A stretch of 64,000 nt of DNA from Amycolatopsis sp. FBCC-B4732 (GTDB lineage: Bacteria > Actinomycetota > Actinomycetes > Mycobacteriales > Pseudonocardiaceae): positions 1 through 64,000 of the forward strand of contig NZ_CP095376.1 in assembly GCF_023008405.1 (NCBI RefSeq), given 5' to 3'. Each line of letters starts with the position of its first letter. Positions within the stretch are counted from its first letter, which is position 1. A program made the position numbers and the translations under genes. This document shows, piece by piece, positions 9,934-18,347 of this stretch. The notes below the pieces were generated by a model. The model was not told the DNA's origin, did no database searches, and was given only the letters and a program-made list of their open reading frames with translations.

Positions 9934-11514
9934 ATGGCGGCACACCCGGCGCGGGCCCGGCGCATCGACGCGCGGGTCGTCGTCCTGAGCGCGCTGCTCG
10001 TGGTCGCCCTGCTCGCCTGGGCCGGCGTCGACTACCTCAAGGACCGGCTGGCCGGCGGCGGGTGCGACACCACCACGCCGGTGCGCGTCACGGCCGCACC
10101 GGACATCGCGCCGGTGCTCACCGCGCTCGCCGGGACCGTGCCGCAGCAGGACTGCTACGCCGTCGAAGTCACGTCGAGCGCGTCGCCGGCCACCGCGGCC
10201 GCCCTCGAAGCCAACGGCGCGACCGGCCCGGACGTCTGGGTGCCGGAGTCGGGCACGTGGCTGCTGCAGGCCCGCGACGGCGGCGCGTGGAACCTGCCCG
10301 AGACCGGGCAGTCCGTGGCGAGTTCACCCGTGGTGCTGGCGCTGAGCGACGACGTCGCGAAGCAGGCGGGCTGGCCGGCGAAGTCGCCGTCCTGGTCGGA
10401 CGTCCTCGCGGGAAACCCGGTCGGGCTGCCCGACCCGGGCCGCGACCCCGCGGCGATCGCCGCGCTGATCGGGTTGCAGCAGCTCATGAAGGACGCGCCC
10501 GACCCGGCCGCGGCGTTCACCGAGAAGATCCGCGAGCTGTCGGCCGTGAAGGAGCCGTACACCGCGTCACCGGCGTCGGAACAGTCCGTGCTGGCCCGCA
10601 AGCTCGTCGCCGCGTACCCGGCGGCCGGCGTGCCGGGCTTCGACTACCCGTACGTCGTACTGCCGCGCGCTTCCGAGGCCTCGCGGTCGGCGGCCGAACG
10701 CTTCCTGCGGCTCCTGCTCGACCAGACCGCCACGAAGGCGTTCGCCGACGGCGGGTTCCGGACGCCGTCCGGCCAGCTGCTCGGCGACCGCCCGCGCGAC
10801 ACGCGAACGAACGCGGCGCCGCGCCCGGCCGGGCCACCGCCGCCGGAATCGATGTACGCCGTGCTCCAGGCGTGGGCCGGGGCGAACCTCAGCGCCCGCG
10901 TCCAGGTGCTGCTCGACGTGTCCGGCTCGATGGCCGCCACCGTCCCGGGCACCGGCCGCAGCCGGATGGCGCTGACCCTCGAAGCCGCGACGCAGGGGCT
11001 CGGGTTGTTCAAGCCGACCACCGAAATCGGCCTGTGGCTGTTCTCCACCAAGCTCGACGGCGACAAGGACTTCAAGGAACTGCTGCCGATGCGGACGATC
11101 TCGCAGCAGCTCGGCTCGGGCGGGGTGGCGACGCTGCAGGCGGTCAAGCCGAAACCCGGTGGCGCGACCGGCCTGTACGACTCGATCCTCGCCGCCTACC
11201 AGAACGCCCGCCAGAACTGGCAGCTCGGCCGGATCAACGTCGTCGTCGTGCTCACCGACGGCCGCAACGAGGACAGCGACTCGATCGGCCTGCCCGGCCT
11301 GCTCGCCGAGCTGAACCGGCTGCAGGACCCGCGGAAACCGCTGCCCGTCATCGGGATCGGCATCGGCCCGGACATCGACGCGAGCGAGCTGCGGCAGGTC
11401 TCCGCCGCGACCGGCGGCGAGTCCTTCACCACGCCGGACCCGCGCAAGATCTCCGACGTCTTCTACCAAGCGCTGAGCAAGCTCATGTGCCAGCCGCCGG
11501 CCTGCAAGAAGTGA
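9934..11514 (+). CDS. Membrane-anchored substrate-binding domain fused to a von Willebrand factor A domain
   Basis: This protein of 526 aa has an N-terminal transmembrane anchor (about residues 12-30, VVVLSALLVVALLAWAGV). An extracellular type 2 periplasmic-binding-like domain follows (about 45-300, with VRVTAAPDIAPVLTALAG and DVWVPESGTW). A vWA domain follows from about 322, with the MIDAS motif DVSGSM near residue 328 and VLTDGRNEDSDS later. The vWA domain probably binds a metal-dependent protein partner. The ATG at 9934 has GGAAGGA 5 bases upstream. The stop overlaps GTGA at the next gene, a GT-C-like membrane enzyme, so it may be an accessory factor for envelope glycan assembly. That role is an inference. 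Confidence 0.8.
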   Translation: MAAHPARARRIDARVVVLSALLVVALLAWAGVDYLKDRLAGGGCDTTTPVRVTAAPDIAPVLTALAGTVPQQDCYAVEVTSSASPATAAALEANGATGPDVWVPESGTWLLQARDGGAWNLPETGQSVASSPVVLALSDDVAKQAGWPAKSPSWSDVLAGNPVGLPDPGRDPAAIAALIGLQQLMKDAPDPAAAFTEKIRELSAVKEPYTASPASEQSVLARKLVAAYPAAGVPGFDYPYVVLPRASEASRSAAERFLRLLLDQTATKAFADGGFRTPSGQLLGDRPRDTRTNAAPRPAGPPPPESMYAVLQAWAGANLSARVQVLLDVSGSMAATVPGTGRSRMALTLEAATQGLGLFKPTTEIGLWLFSTKLDGDKDFKELLPMRTISQQLGSGGVATLQAVKPKPGGATGLYDSILAAYQNARQNWQLGRINVVVVLTDGRNEDSDSIGLPGLLAELNRLQDPRKPLPVIGIGIGPDIDASELRQVSAATGGESFTTPDPRKISDVFYQALSKLMCQPPACKK

Positions 11515-11522
11515 GGACCCCC

Positions 11523-13268
11523 GTGTTGCTGGAGACGGAAACCCCCGCGCCACGGGCGATCCGAAGACCGTCCACTCTGGTCGTCGCCGCGTTCTTGGCG
11601 GGACTCGTTCCGTTGCTGCTGCACGCGTGGGCGGCGCTGCACGGGAGTTTCGCCCAGGACGACTTCGTCGTGACCTGGCAGGCGGCCGCGGCGGGGCCGT
11701 TCGACCCCGGCTTCCTCTTCCAGGACTACCACGGGCACCTGCAGCCCGGCGGGTTCTTCCTCGCCGCCGTGCTGACGTGGTGGGCGCCACTGGACTTCCC
11801 GCTGTTCGTGGCGCCGCTGCTGCTGATGAAAGCGCTTGCGACGACGTACTTCTGGTGCCTGCTCGTGCGCTGCTTCGGCCGCCGGTGGGCGATCCTGGTG
11901 CCGTTCACCGTGTTCACGGCGTCGACGCTGCTGCTGGTCCCGACGCTCTGGTGGTCGTTCGGCATCCAGGTCGTGCCGGTGGTGCTGGCCACCGCCGCGG
12001 CGCTGCACGCGCACGTGAAGTACCTGGCCGACGGTGGCCGGTGGTGGCTCGCTACGTTCGCCTGGACGCTGTTCGGGCTCGCCTTCTACGAGAAGGCCAC
12101 GGTGATCCCGGTGCTGCTGGCCGCGGTGACCGTCCTGCTCGGACGGTCCTTTCGCGACCACGTCCGCTACTGGCTCGGCCAGGCCGCGGTGCTGGTGGCG
12201 TTCGTGGTGGTCTTCTTCGCGCTGACCTCGAGCCAGGTCGGCACCGGCGCGTCGCCGCTGTCGGCGGGCACGGTCGCCGACCTGACCGGCCGGATGCTCG
12301 GCGACACGCTGCTGCCGGGACTGGCCGGCGGGCCGTGGACCGGCGCCGGGCCGGGCGCGACCTGGGCGCCGACGCCGTTCGCCGTCGTGGTCCTGCTCCT
12401 GGTGGCCGCGCTGGTCGTGGTGATCGCTGGTGGCCGCCGCGGCGGACGGCGGGCGTGGGGTGCCTGGGTGCTGCTCGCCGCGGTGTTCGCCGTGGACGTC
12501 GCCCTGCTCGCGCTGACCCGGCTGCGCGAAGTCGGCCCGTCGGCGGGCGACGATCCCCGCTACGTCGCCGATCTGGCGCTCGTGGCCGCCCTTTGTGGAG
12601 CGTTCGCCTTTCTGGCACCAGCGAAAGTTGCGCCGTCCGGCGGAAAGCGTGAGCGGCCGATCGCGCTAGTGCTGTGCGTGCTTTTGCTCGCCAGTTCCGC
12701 TTTCGGGTTCTCGAGGCTGGCCCCGGCGCTGCGGTTCGAGCACTCGGGGCAGTACGTCGGGAACGTGCGCGCGGCCGTCGGCGAGGACCCGGATCTGGTC
12801 TTCTACGACACCTTCGTGCCGTCGGACGTGGTGCACGAGTGGTTCGGCGCGGACTCCCGCGCGTCCCGGGTGGTCGGCCTGCTGCCCGGCACGCACTTCG
12901 ACCAGCCCACGAGCCGGATGCACCTGCTCGACGCCACCGGGATCCCGCACAAGATCACCGGCGTCGACCCGGTTTCCCGCGGGGTTCCCGGCCCGGTGCC
13001 GAACTGCGGCTACGCGATCGGCGAGACCCCGGTGCGCGTCGGCCTGGACAAGCCCGTGCTGGGACGGCACCTGCTCAAGCTCGATTACTACACTTCGGAC
13101 GGTGGCGAGGGTCTGGTGGACCGCACACCGGTCTGGTTCCAGGCCGGGCTGCACTCGCTGTACCTGCCGGTGGACGGCCTCTTCGACAGCGTCGCCGTGC
13201 GCCTCTCGAGCCCGGGCGCGCCGGTCTGCGTCGCCGAGGCCGAGGTGGGGGAACCGGTTGTTCAGTAG
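11523..13268 (+). CDS. Polytopic membrane protein, GT-C glycosyltransferase-like
   Basis: This protein of about 581 aa has many transmembrane helices in its first two thirds. An acidic pair in the first loop (SFAQDDFVV, near residue 50) is the layout of GT-C enzymes that use polyprenyl-phosphate sugars. The last part (about 400-581) is soluble and probably extracellular. I chose the GTG at 11523 because GAGGA lies 5 bases upstream; a GTG at 11511 overlapping the previous stop is possible. The coupling to the SBP-vWA gene and the nearby aftD support a role in envelope polysaccharide synthesis. Donor and acceptor are unknown. It overlaps the convergent methyltransferase gene by 7 bases. Confidence 0.65.
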   Translation: MLLETETPAPRAIRRPSTLVVAAFLAGLVPLLLHAWAALHGSFAQDDFVVTWQAAAAGPFDPGFLFQDYHGHLQPGGFFLAAVLTWWAPLDFPLFVAPLLLMKALATTYFWCLLVRCFGRRWAILVPFTVFTASTLLLVPTLWWSFGIQVVPVVLATAAALHAHVKYLADGGRWWLATFAWTLFGLAFYEKATVIPVLLAAVTVLLGRSFRDHVRYWLGQAAVLVAFVVVFFALTSSQVGTGASPLSAGTVADLTGRMLGDTLLPGLAGGPWTGAGPGATWAPTPFAVVVLLLVAALVVVIAGGRRGGRRAWGAWVLLAAVFAVDVALLALTRLREVGPSAGDDPRYVADLALVAALCGAFAFLAPAKVAPSGGKRERPIALVLCVLLLASSAFGFSRLAPALRFEHSGQYVGNVRAAVGEDPDLVFYDTFVPSDVVHEWFGADSRASRVVGLLPGTHFDQPTSRMHLLDATGIPHKITGVDPVSRGVPGPVPNCGYAIGETPVRVGLDKPVLGRHLLKLDYYTSDGGEGLVDRTPVWFQAGLHSLYLPVDGLFDSVAVRLSSPGAPVCVAEAEVGEPVVQ

Positions 13269-13996
13269 GGGTCGTACGGGCTGTCGTGGCCGAGCAGGCG
13301 CGCGACCGGCCGCAACCGCAGGCGCAGCAGCACCTTCAGCACGACGTTGCGCAGGAACCACGGCAGCTGCGCCGCCGCCCGCAGCCGATCGCGGGTGGAC
13401 GGCGGGGACAGCTTGAACCGCGCCAGCGACGTCGCCCGGTCCACATAGGTGTACCGGCGTCCGAAGAGGACTTTCGCGATCGTGCCGAGCGTGACGCCGA
13501 TCGACGAAAAGCAGTCGTGGACCAGGATCTCCGCACCCGGCGGCAGGTGCGCCGACCAGCGCAGGTCGTCGGTGTAGGTCCAGTAGTCGTGCTTGCCGTC
13601 GATGTAAAGCAGCTGTATCGGCCGGTCCCAGTGCGGACGCAGTTCCGTGCTGTAACCGGCGACCAGCTCGACGACGTCGTCCAGCCCGGCCCGGCGGACG
13701 TTGCGCTCGAACAGTTGCCGCGTCGGGGATCCGCCGAAGAGCCGGCCGTCCACGAAGGGGTCGACCGCGATCACCGTGGCGCCCACCGTGCGGGCCGCCG
13801 CGCCGAGGACGATCGTGGACCGGCCCTGGTGGCTGCCGATTTCCAGGACGACGTCGCCCTTTTCCAGCCGGCACGCGGCGTCCCACAGCGCTTCGCCCTG
13901 CGCGCGCGTCATCCAGCCCTTGACCGGTTCGGCCAAGGCCCAGGCATCTTCGAACGAGATGGCGCACCTGCCTGAATTCGGGAGGATCGTCGGCAC
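13262..13996 (-). CDS. Class I SAM-dependent methyltransferase (Methyltransf_24-like)
   Basis: The 244-aa protein has the SAM-binding motif I VVLEIGSHQGRSTIVLG (about residues 40-56), the acidic loop VIAVDPF, and LLYIDGKHDYWTY plus EILVHDCFSSIG. These match the methyltransferase group that includes cephalosporin-hydroxylase-like enzymes and members found in glycan clusters. The GTG at 13996 is adjacent to the divergent aftD region, leaving only 33 bases to the aftD ATG. The substrate may be a sugar or lipid of the envelope, judged only from the surrounding genes. Confidence 0.75.
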   Translation of the reverse strand: MPTILPNSGRCAISFEDAWALAEPVKGWMTRAQGEALWDAACRLEKGDVVLEIGSHQGRSTIVLGAAARTVGATVIAVDPFVDGRLFGGSPTRQLFERNVRRAGLDDVVELVAGYSTELRPHWDRPIQLLYIDGKHDYWTYTDDLRWSAHLPPGAEILVHDCFSSIGVTLGTIAKVLFGRRYTYVDRATSLARFKLSPPSTRDRLRAAAQLPWFLRNVVLKVLLRLRLRPVARLLGHDSPYDPY

Positions 13997-14016
13997 ATGG
14001 TAGCCAGGTTTCCGCC

Positions 14017-14022
14017 TAGTAT
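14017..14022 (+). promoter_or_regulatory. -10 element TAGTAT for a leaderless aftD transcript
   Basis: TAGTAT fits the actinobacterial TANNNT -10 and ends 7 bases before the ATG at 14030, so transcription would begin at or next to the start codon. No Shine-Dalgarno sequence is present there, which agrees. Confidence 0.5.
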
Positions 14023-14029
14023 CTACCGG

Positions 14030-17000
14030 ATGGTAACCGGCACCCGCGAACGAACCCGGGACGACGCCCCACCTTCCGGGCGCGTCCGGAAGGGCGCGTT
14101 CTTCCGGCGGCCGGGCACCTGGATCGTGCTGGCGCTGACCACGTTGTCGTTCCTGCAGATGCCGGGCAAGACGACGTTCGACACCAAGCTCGACCTCGCC
14201 GTCGACCCGCTCGCCTTCCTCGGCCGCGCGCTGCACCTGTGGAACCCGCAGGCCACGGCGGGGGAGCTGCAGAACCAGGCCTACGGCTACCTCTTCCCGA
14301 TGGGCCCCTTCTTCGCGCTGTGCCAGGCGGCGGGCGTGCCCGTGTGGATCGCGCAACGGCTGTGGGGCGCGATCCTGCTGTCGGTCGCGTTCGGCGGGGC
14401 GCTGCTGCTGGCGCGGGCGATGAAGATCGGCACCGAGCGCACGCGGCTGATCGGCGCGCTCGGGTACGCGCTCGCCCCGCGCATGCTGACCGAAATCGGC
14501 GGTCTGTCCGCGGAAATGCTGCCCGCCGTGCTCCTGCCGTGGGTGCTGGTCCCGCTGGTGCGGGCCGGGACGACCGGGTCCCCGCGGCGCGCGGCCGGGC
14601 TGTCCGCGCTGGCCGTGCTGTGCATGGGCGGCGTCAACGGCGCGATGGTCGTGATGGCGCTCGTCCTGCCGGGGCTGTGGCTGCTCACGCGCAAGTGGAC
14701 GCGCGAGCACGTCCGGCTCGTCCTGTGGTGGTTCGCCTTCGTCGTGGGCGCGACGCTGTGGTGGATCCTGCCGCTGCTGCTGCTCGGCGAATACAGCCTG
14801 CCGTTCCTGGACTACATCGAGTCCGCGACGAACACCACCGCGCCGATGTCGCTGTTCGAGGTGCTGCGCGGGACCAACCAGTGGGTCGCCTACGTCGTGC
14901 AGGGCACGCCGTGGTGGCCCGGCGGCTGGTCGCTGATCGACAACCCGGTGCTGATGCTGGCCACCGGCCTCGTCGCCGGCGTCGGCCTGTTCGGGCTGAC
15001 CCGCCGCGGCCTGCCGGAGCGGCGGTTCCTCGTCCTCGGCGTGCTCACCGGGCTGACCCTGCTGACCATCGGCTACGTCGGCACGCTCGACAGCCCGGTC
15101 GCCGAGCAGGTCCGGCACCTGCTCGACGGGCCGCTCGCCCCGCTGCGCAACGTCCACAAGTTCGAACCGGTGCTGCGGCTGCCGCTGATGCTCGCGTTCG
15201 TGCACGGCATCGCGAGCCCGGCCCGGGTGAAGTCCGCGCGCCGGTTCCTGCGGCCCGCGCTGGGCCTGCTGCTGGTGCTGGTGATGGCCGCGCCCGCGTG
15301 GCTGCTGAACCTGCGGTCCGGCCCGGGCTGGGACGAGGTGCCCGGCTACTGGTACGACGCCACGGGGTACGTCGCCAAGGCCGATCCGAACGCCCGCACG
15401 CTGCTGCTGCCGGCCACCGGGTTCGGCGAGTACGACTGGGGCCGCACGGTCGACGAGCCCGCGCAGGCGATCGCGAAGAGCCCGTGGGCGGTGCGCAACC
15501 AGGTCCCGCTGGGGTCCGAAGGCAACACACGGCTGATGGACTCCGTGGACGCGGCACTGGCCGACGGCCGCGGCGATCCCGGCCTCGCCGCGCTGCTCGC
15601 CCGGTCCGGGTACCGGTTCCTGCTGCTGCGCAACGACATCGAGCGCGAGCGGACGAACGCCCCGCCGATCGCGACCCTGCGCGCCGGGCTGGCCGGCTCG
15701 CCCGGCATCGCCAAGGCGGCGGAGTTCGGCCCGCTGGAGGTCTACGAGGTGCGGCGGCCGGTGCCGCTCGCCACCGCGACGTCCACAAAGGACGTCCCGA
15801 CGGTGAGCGGTGGCCCGGAAAACCTGCTGCCGCTGATCGACTCGGGCCAGCTCGACGCCTCGACGCCGACCGTACTCACCGGCGACGGCGGCTCGCCCGG
15901 CGGCCCGCGGCTGGTGACCGACGGCCTGCGCCGCGCCGAGCGGAACGTCGGTGGCGTCCGGGACAACCTCAGCCAGACGCTGACCGCGGGCGAGGCCTAC
16001 CGCCAGCAGCGCGCGGCGGGTGACGTGCTGCCGTTCCCCGGGCCGGAGCACCAGACCGTGGCCGCCTACCGGGGGATCCGCGCGGTGACGGCGTCCACGG
16101 CGGCGTCCTTCGCGGACGCGTTCGGCGGCTCCGACCCGGGCCACCAGCCGTTCGCCGCGATCGACGGCGACCCGCGCACGGCATGGCACTCGTCGTCGTT
16201 CACCGGGCCGATCGGCCAGTGGCTCGAGGTCGAGCTGGACACCCCGCGGCTGGTGAATGCGGTCGACCTGCAGCTGGTGGACGACATCCGGGTGGGCTGG
16301 CCGCCGACCCGGATCCGGATCACGACCGACAACGGCTCGGTCGACCAGCCGGTGATCCGCGGTGCGGGCACGCACAACTACGGCGTGGCGGGCGGGGTCA
16401 CCCGCAAGGTGCGGATCACGCTGCTGTCGCTGGTGGTCGGGCGGCAGGACGGGAACGTCGGCATCGCGGAGCTGAAGATCCCCGGCACCGAGCCGCAGCG
16501 CGCCCTGGAGGTGCCCGCGGACCTGCCGGTCGGCCCGGCGCCCGGCTTCGCGTTCACGCGCGGGGCCTCGCCGCGGTACGCGTGCCTGCCCGTGGGCGAC
16601 GCCGTGCGGTGCGACGCTTCGACCGCGCGCGACGGCGAGGAACCCGACGGGATCCGGCGCCTGTTCAGCACCCCGGCCGAAGAGACGTACCTGGTCGGCG
16701 GCTCGGTCCTGCCCGCGGGCGGCGGCCGCAACCCGGTGCGGCTGCCGGGGGTGACGGTCGCGTCGACGTCCCAGCTGGCCGGCGACCCGGCCGCGGCGGG
16801 CTTCGCGGCGGTGGACGGCGACGCGGGCACGACGTGGCGCCCCGACGTGACGGATCTGCGCCCGACGCTGACCCTCGGCTGGACGTCGCCGAAGCGGATT
16901 TCCGGGCTGCACATCGGGGTTTCGCCGTCGAGCGGGGCGCGGGTGCCTCGCCAGGTGGAACTGGTCGGCCGGTCGGGCGCGCGGACGGTCGAGCTCGACG

Positions 17001-18025
17001 CGGGCGGGTCGGCGTCGTTCGAGCCGCTGGACACCGACCAGCTGCAGATCGTGCTGCCGGGCGACGACGACGATCCGACGGCCCGCGCGGTGGCCGGCAT
17101 CGGCAGCCTGGAGCTGTCCGGCACGGCCGGCCTGCTGCCCGGGCCGGACCCGGCGTTCACGGTGCCGTGCGGGTCGGGGCCGAACATCCACCTCGACGGC
17201 CTCGACTACCGGACGTCGGTGCAGGGGACGCTGGCGGACATCACCGCCCACCGCGCCTTGGAGCTGCGGATGTGCCGGGACTCCGAGGGCGGCATCGCGC
17301 TGCCGGAGGGCGGGCACGAGCTGCGGACGGACCCGGCGGAGTCGTTCGTCGTCCAGGACCTGTGGCTGCGTCCGGCGAAGGCGTCGTCCGCGCCGCCGGG
17401 GCACCGGACGGTGCAGGTGGGGACGTGGGACGCGACCGCCCGCACGGTGACGGTCGGGCCGGGCGAGGAGGCGGTGCTGGCCATCCCGGAAAACGCGAAC
17501 GCGGGCTGGGTGGCCACAGTGGACGGTCGCGAGCTGGCCCGCACCCGGGTGGACGGCTGGCAGCAGGCCTGGCTCGTCCCGGCCGGCGCGGGCGGGGAGG
17601 TTTCGCTGACGTTCACACCGGATTCGTCGTACCGGACGGGCTTGCTGATCGGCGCGGTCGCGGTGCTGCTGGTGCTGATCGGCACGGCGTGGCCGGCCCG
17701 GCGCCGGTCGTTCACGGTGGCCCCGGGTGGTGCCGTCGTGCCGGTGGTGCTGATCGGGCTGCTGGTGGCGCTGGGCGGGATGCTGCCGGTGGTGCTGCTG
17801 ATCGCGTGCCTGCTGGCCCGCCAGTTCTCCGAGCGGGCACCTCGCTACCTGGCGTTCGGCGGCATGGCCGTGGCGGCGGTCGTGTCGGTGACGGGCCGGG
17901 TGCTGGGCCACGGCCAGGAGTGGGCGTACGGCCCGGTCACCCAGGCAGCGCTGTTGCTGGCGGCGGCAGCGATGGTGGCGACCTGCGTGGACTGGTTCAC
18001 CCGCAAGGACGTCGTGAGTGGTTAG
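14030..18025 (+). CDS. aftD: Alpha-(1->3)-arabinofuranosyltransferase AftD family (DUF3367)
   Basis: This very large membrane protein of 1331 aa matches AftD in size and order. A GT-C membrane region comes first (about residues 20-430, with FDTKLDLAVDPLAFL and the AYGYLFPMGPFF loop). A long extracellular part follows with a discoidin-like carbohydrate-binding module (around 690-830, FAAIDGDPRTAWHSSS) and a second FAAVDGDAGTTWRPD module near 925. Transmembrane helices close the C terminus. In mycobacteria AftD adds arabinofuranose from decaprenyl-phosphoryl-arabinose to arabinogalactan and lipoarabinomannan. I preferred the ATG at 14030 over 13997 because of the leaderless promoter. Its last codons and TAG stop lie in a 17-bp hairpin. 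Confidence 0.88.
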   Translation: MVTGTRERTRDDAPPSGRVRKGAFFRRPGTWIVLALTTLSFLQMPGKTTFDTKLDLAVDPLAFLGRALHLWNPQATAGELQNQAYGYLFPMGPFFALCQAAGVPVWIAQRLWGAILLSVAFGGALLLARAMKIGTERTRLIGALGYALAPRMLTEIGGLSAEMLPAVLLPWVLVPLVRAGTTGSPRRAAGLSALAVLCMGGVNGAMVVMALVLPGLWLLTRKWTREHVRLVLWWFAFVVGATLWWILPLLLLGEYSLPFLDYIESATNTTAPMSLFEVLRGTNQWVAYVVQGTPWWPGGWSLIDNPVLMLATGLVAGVGLFGLTRRGLPERRFLVLGVLTGLTLLTIGYVGTLDSPVAEQVRHLLDGPLAPLRNVHKFEPVLRLPLMLAFVHGIASPARVKSARRFLRPALGLLLVLVMAAPAWLLNLRSGPGWDEVPGYWYDATGYVAKADPNARTLLLPATGFGEYDWGRTVDEPAQAIAKSPWAVRNQVPLGSEGNTRLMDSVDAALADGRGDPGLAALLARSGYRFLLLRNDIERERTNAPPIATLRAGLAGSPGIAKAAEFGPLEVYEVRRPVPLATATSTKDVPTVSGGPENLLPLIDSGQLDASTPTVLTGDGGSPGGPRLVTDGLRRAERNVGGVRDNLSQTLTAGEAYRQQRAAGDVLPFPGPEHQTVAAYRGIRAVTASTAASFADAFGGSDPGHQPFAAIDGDPRTAWHSSSFTGPIGQWLEVELDTPRLVNAVDLQLVDDIRVGWPPTRIRITTDNGSVDQPVIRGAGTHNYGVAGGVTRKVRITLLSLVVGRQDGNVGIAELKIPGTEPQRALEVPADLPVGPAPGFAFTRGASPRYACLPVGDAVRCDASTARDGEEPDGIRRLFSTPAEETYLVGGSVLPAGGGRNPVRLPGVTVASTSQLAGDPAAAGFAAVDGDAGTTWRPDVTDLRPTLTLGWTSPKRISGLHIGVSPSSGARVPRQVELVGRSGARTVELDAGGSASFEPLDTDQLQIVLPGDDDDPTARAVAGIGSLELSGTAGLLPGPDPAFTVPCGSGPNIHLDGLDYRTSVQGTLADITAHRALELRMCRDSEGGIALPEGGHELRTDPAESFVVQDLWLRPAKASSAPPGHRTVQVGTWDATARTVTVGPGEEAVLAIPENANAGWVATVDGRELARTRVDGWQQAWLVPAGAGGEVSLTFTPDSSYRTGLLIGAVAVLLVLIGTAWPARRRSFTVAPGGAVVPVVLIGLLVALGGMLPVVLLIACLLARQFSERAPRYLAFGGMAVAAVVSVTGRVLGHGQEWAYGPVTQAALLLAAAAMVATCVDWFTRKDVVSG

Positions 18026-18053
18026 GGCGGTTCTGACCGCCCTAACCACTCAC
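18014..18053. terminator. 17-bp perfect hairpin of the GTGAG family
   Basis: GTGAGTGGTTAGGGCGG at 18014-18030 pairs with 18037-18053 around a 6-base loop. The aftD stop codon TAG (18023-18025) is inside the left arm. It belongs with the hairpins at 54354, 60269 and 63260. Confidence 0.8.
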
Positions 18054-18347
18054 TGCCAGGCCGCTCACCGCGGTCGCGACCTGGGCCGCGGGTCCGTGTC
18101 GCGCGTGAATCTGTCGGGTGCGGGATGTCATGAAAGAGTCGTTCAGGTCGCCGGACGTCATGAAAGAGTCGTTGATGACGTTCGGTGGGCTCGCAGTCGC
18201 AGGACCGATCTGGCTACCGTGAGGCGGTCCGCGCTGCAGGCTGCTGCGGTCGCGACCTGGGTTGCGGACCGTGTGACGCGTGGGTACGCCGGGCGCCGGA
18301 CGTCATGAAAGAGTCGTTCATGTCGCCGGACGTCATGAAAGAGTCGT
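18054..18347. repeat. Degenerate 175-180 bp tandem duplication carrying TGAACGACTCTTTC repeat pairs
   Basis: This gene-free stretch between aftD and the convergent flippase is built from the flippase 3' end. The segment starting CAGGCCGCT at 18412 (inside the gene) recurs at 18237 and 18057, with the pattern CGGTCGCGACCTGGG preserved. The GAAAGAGTCGTTCA core occurs at 18132, 18162 (two bases changed), 18307 and 18337, as two pairs each 30 bases apart. The two pairs are exactly 175 bases apart. No coding sense is kept. Confidence 0.75.

Noticed and set aside
13262..18049. A 1595-residue minus-strand open frame covering aftD
   Set aside because: Only its last 244 codons are a real methyltransferase. 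The rest is an Arg/Ala/Gly-rich shadow of the aftD coding strand, typical of high GC content.
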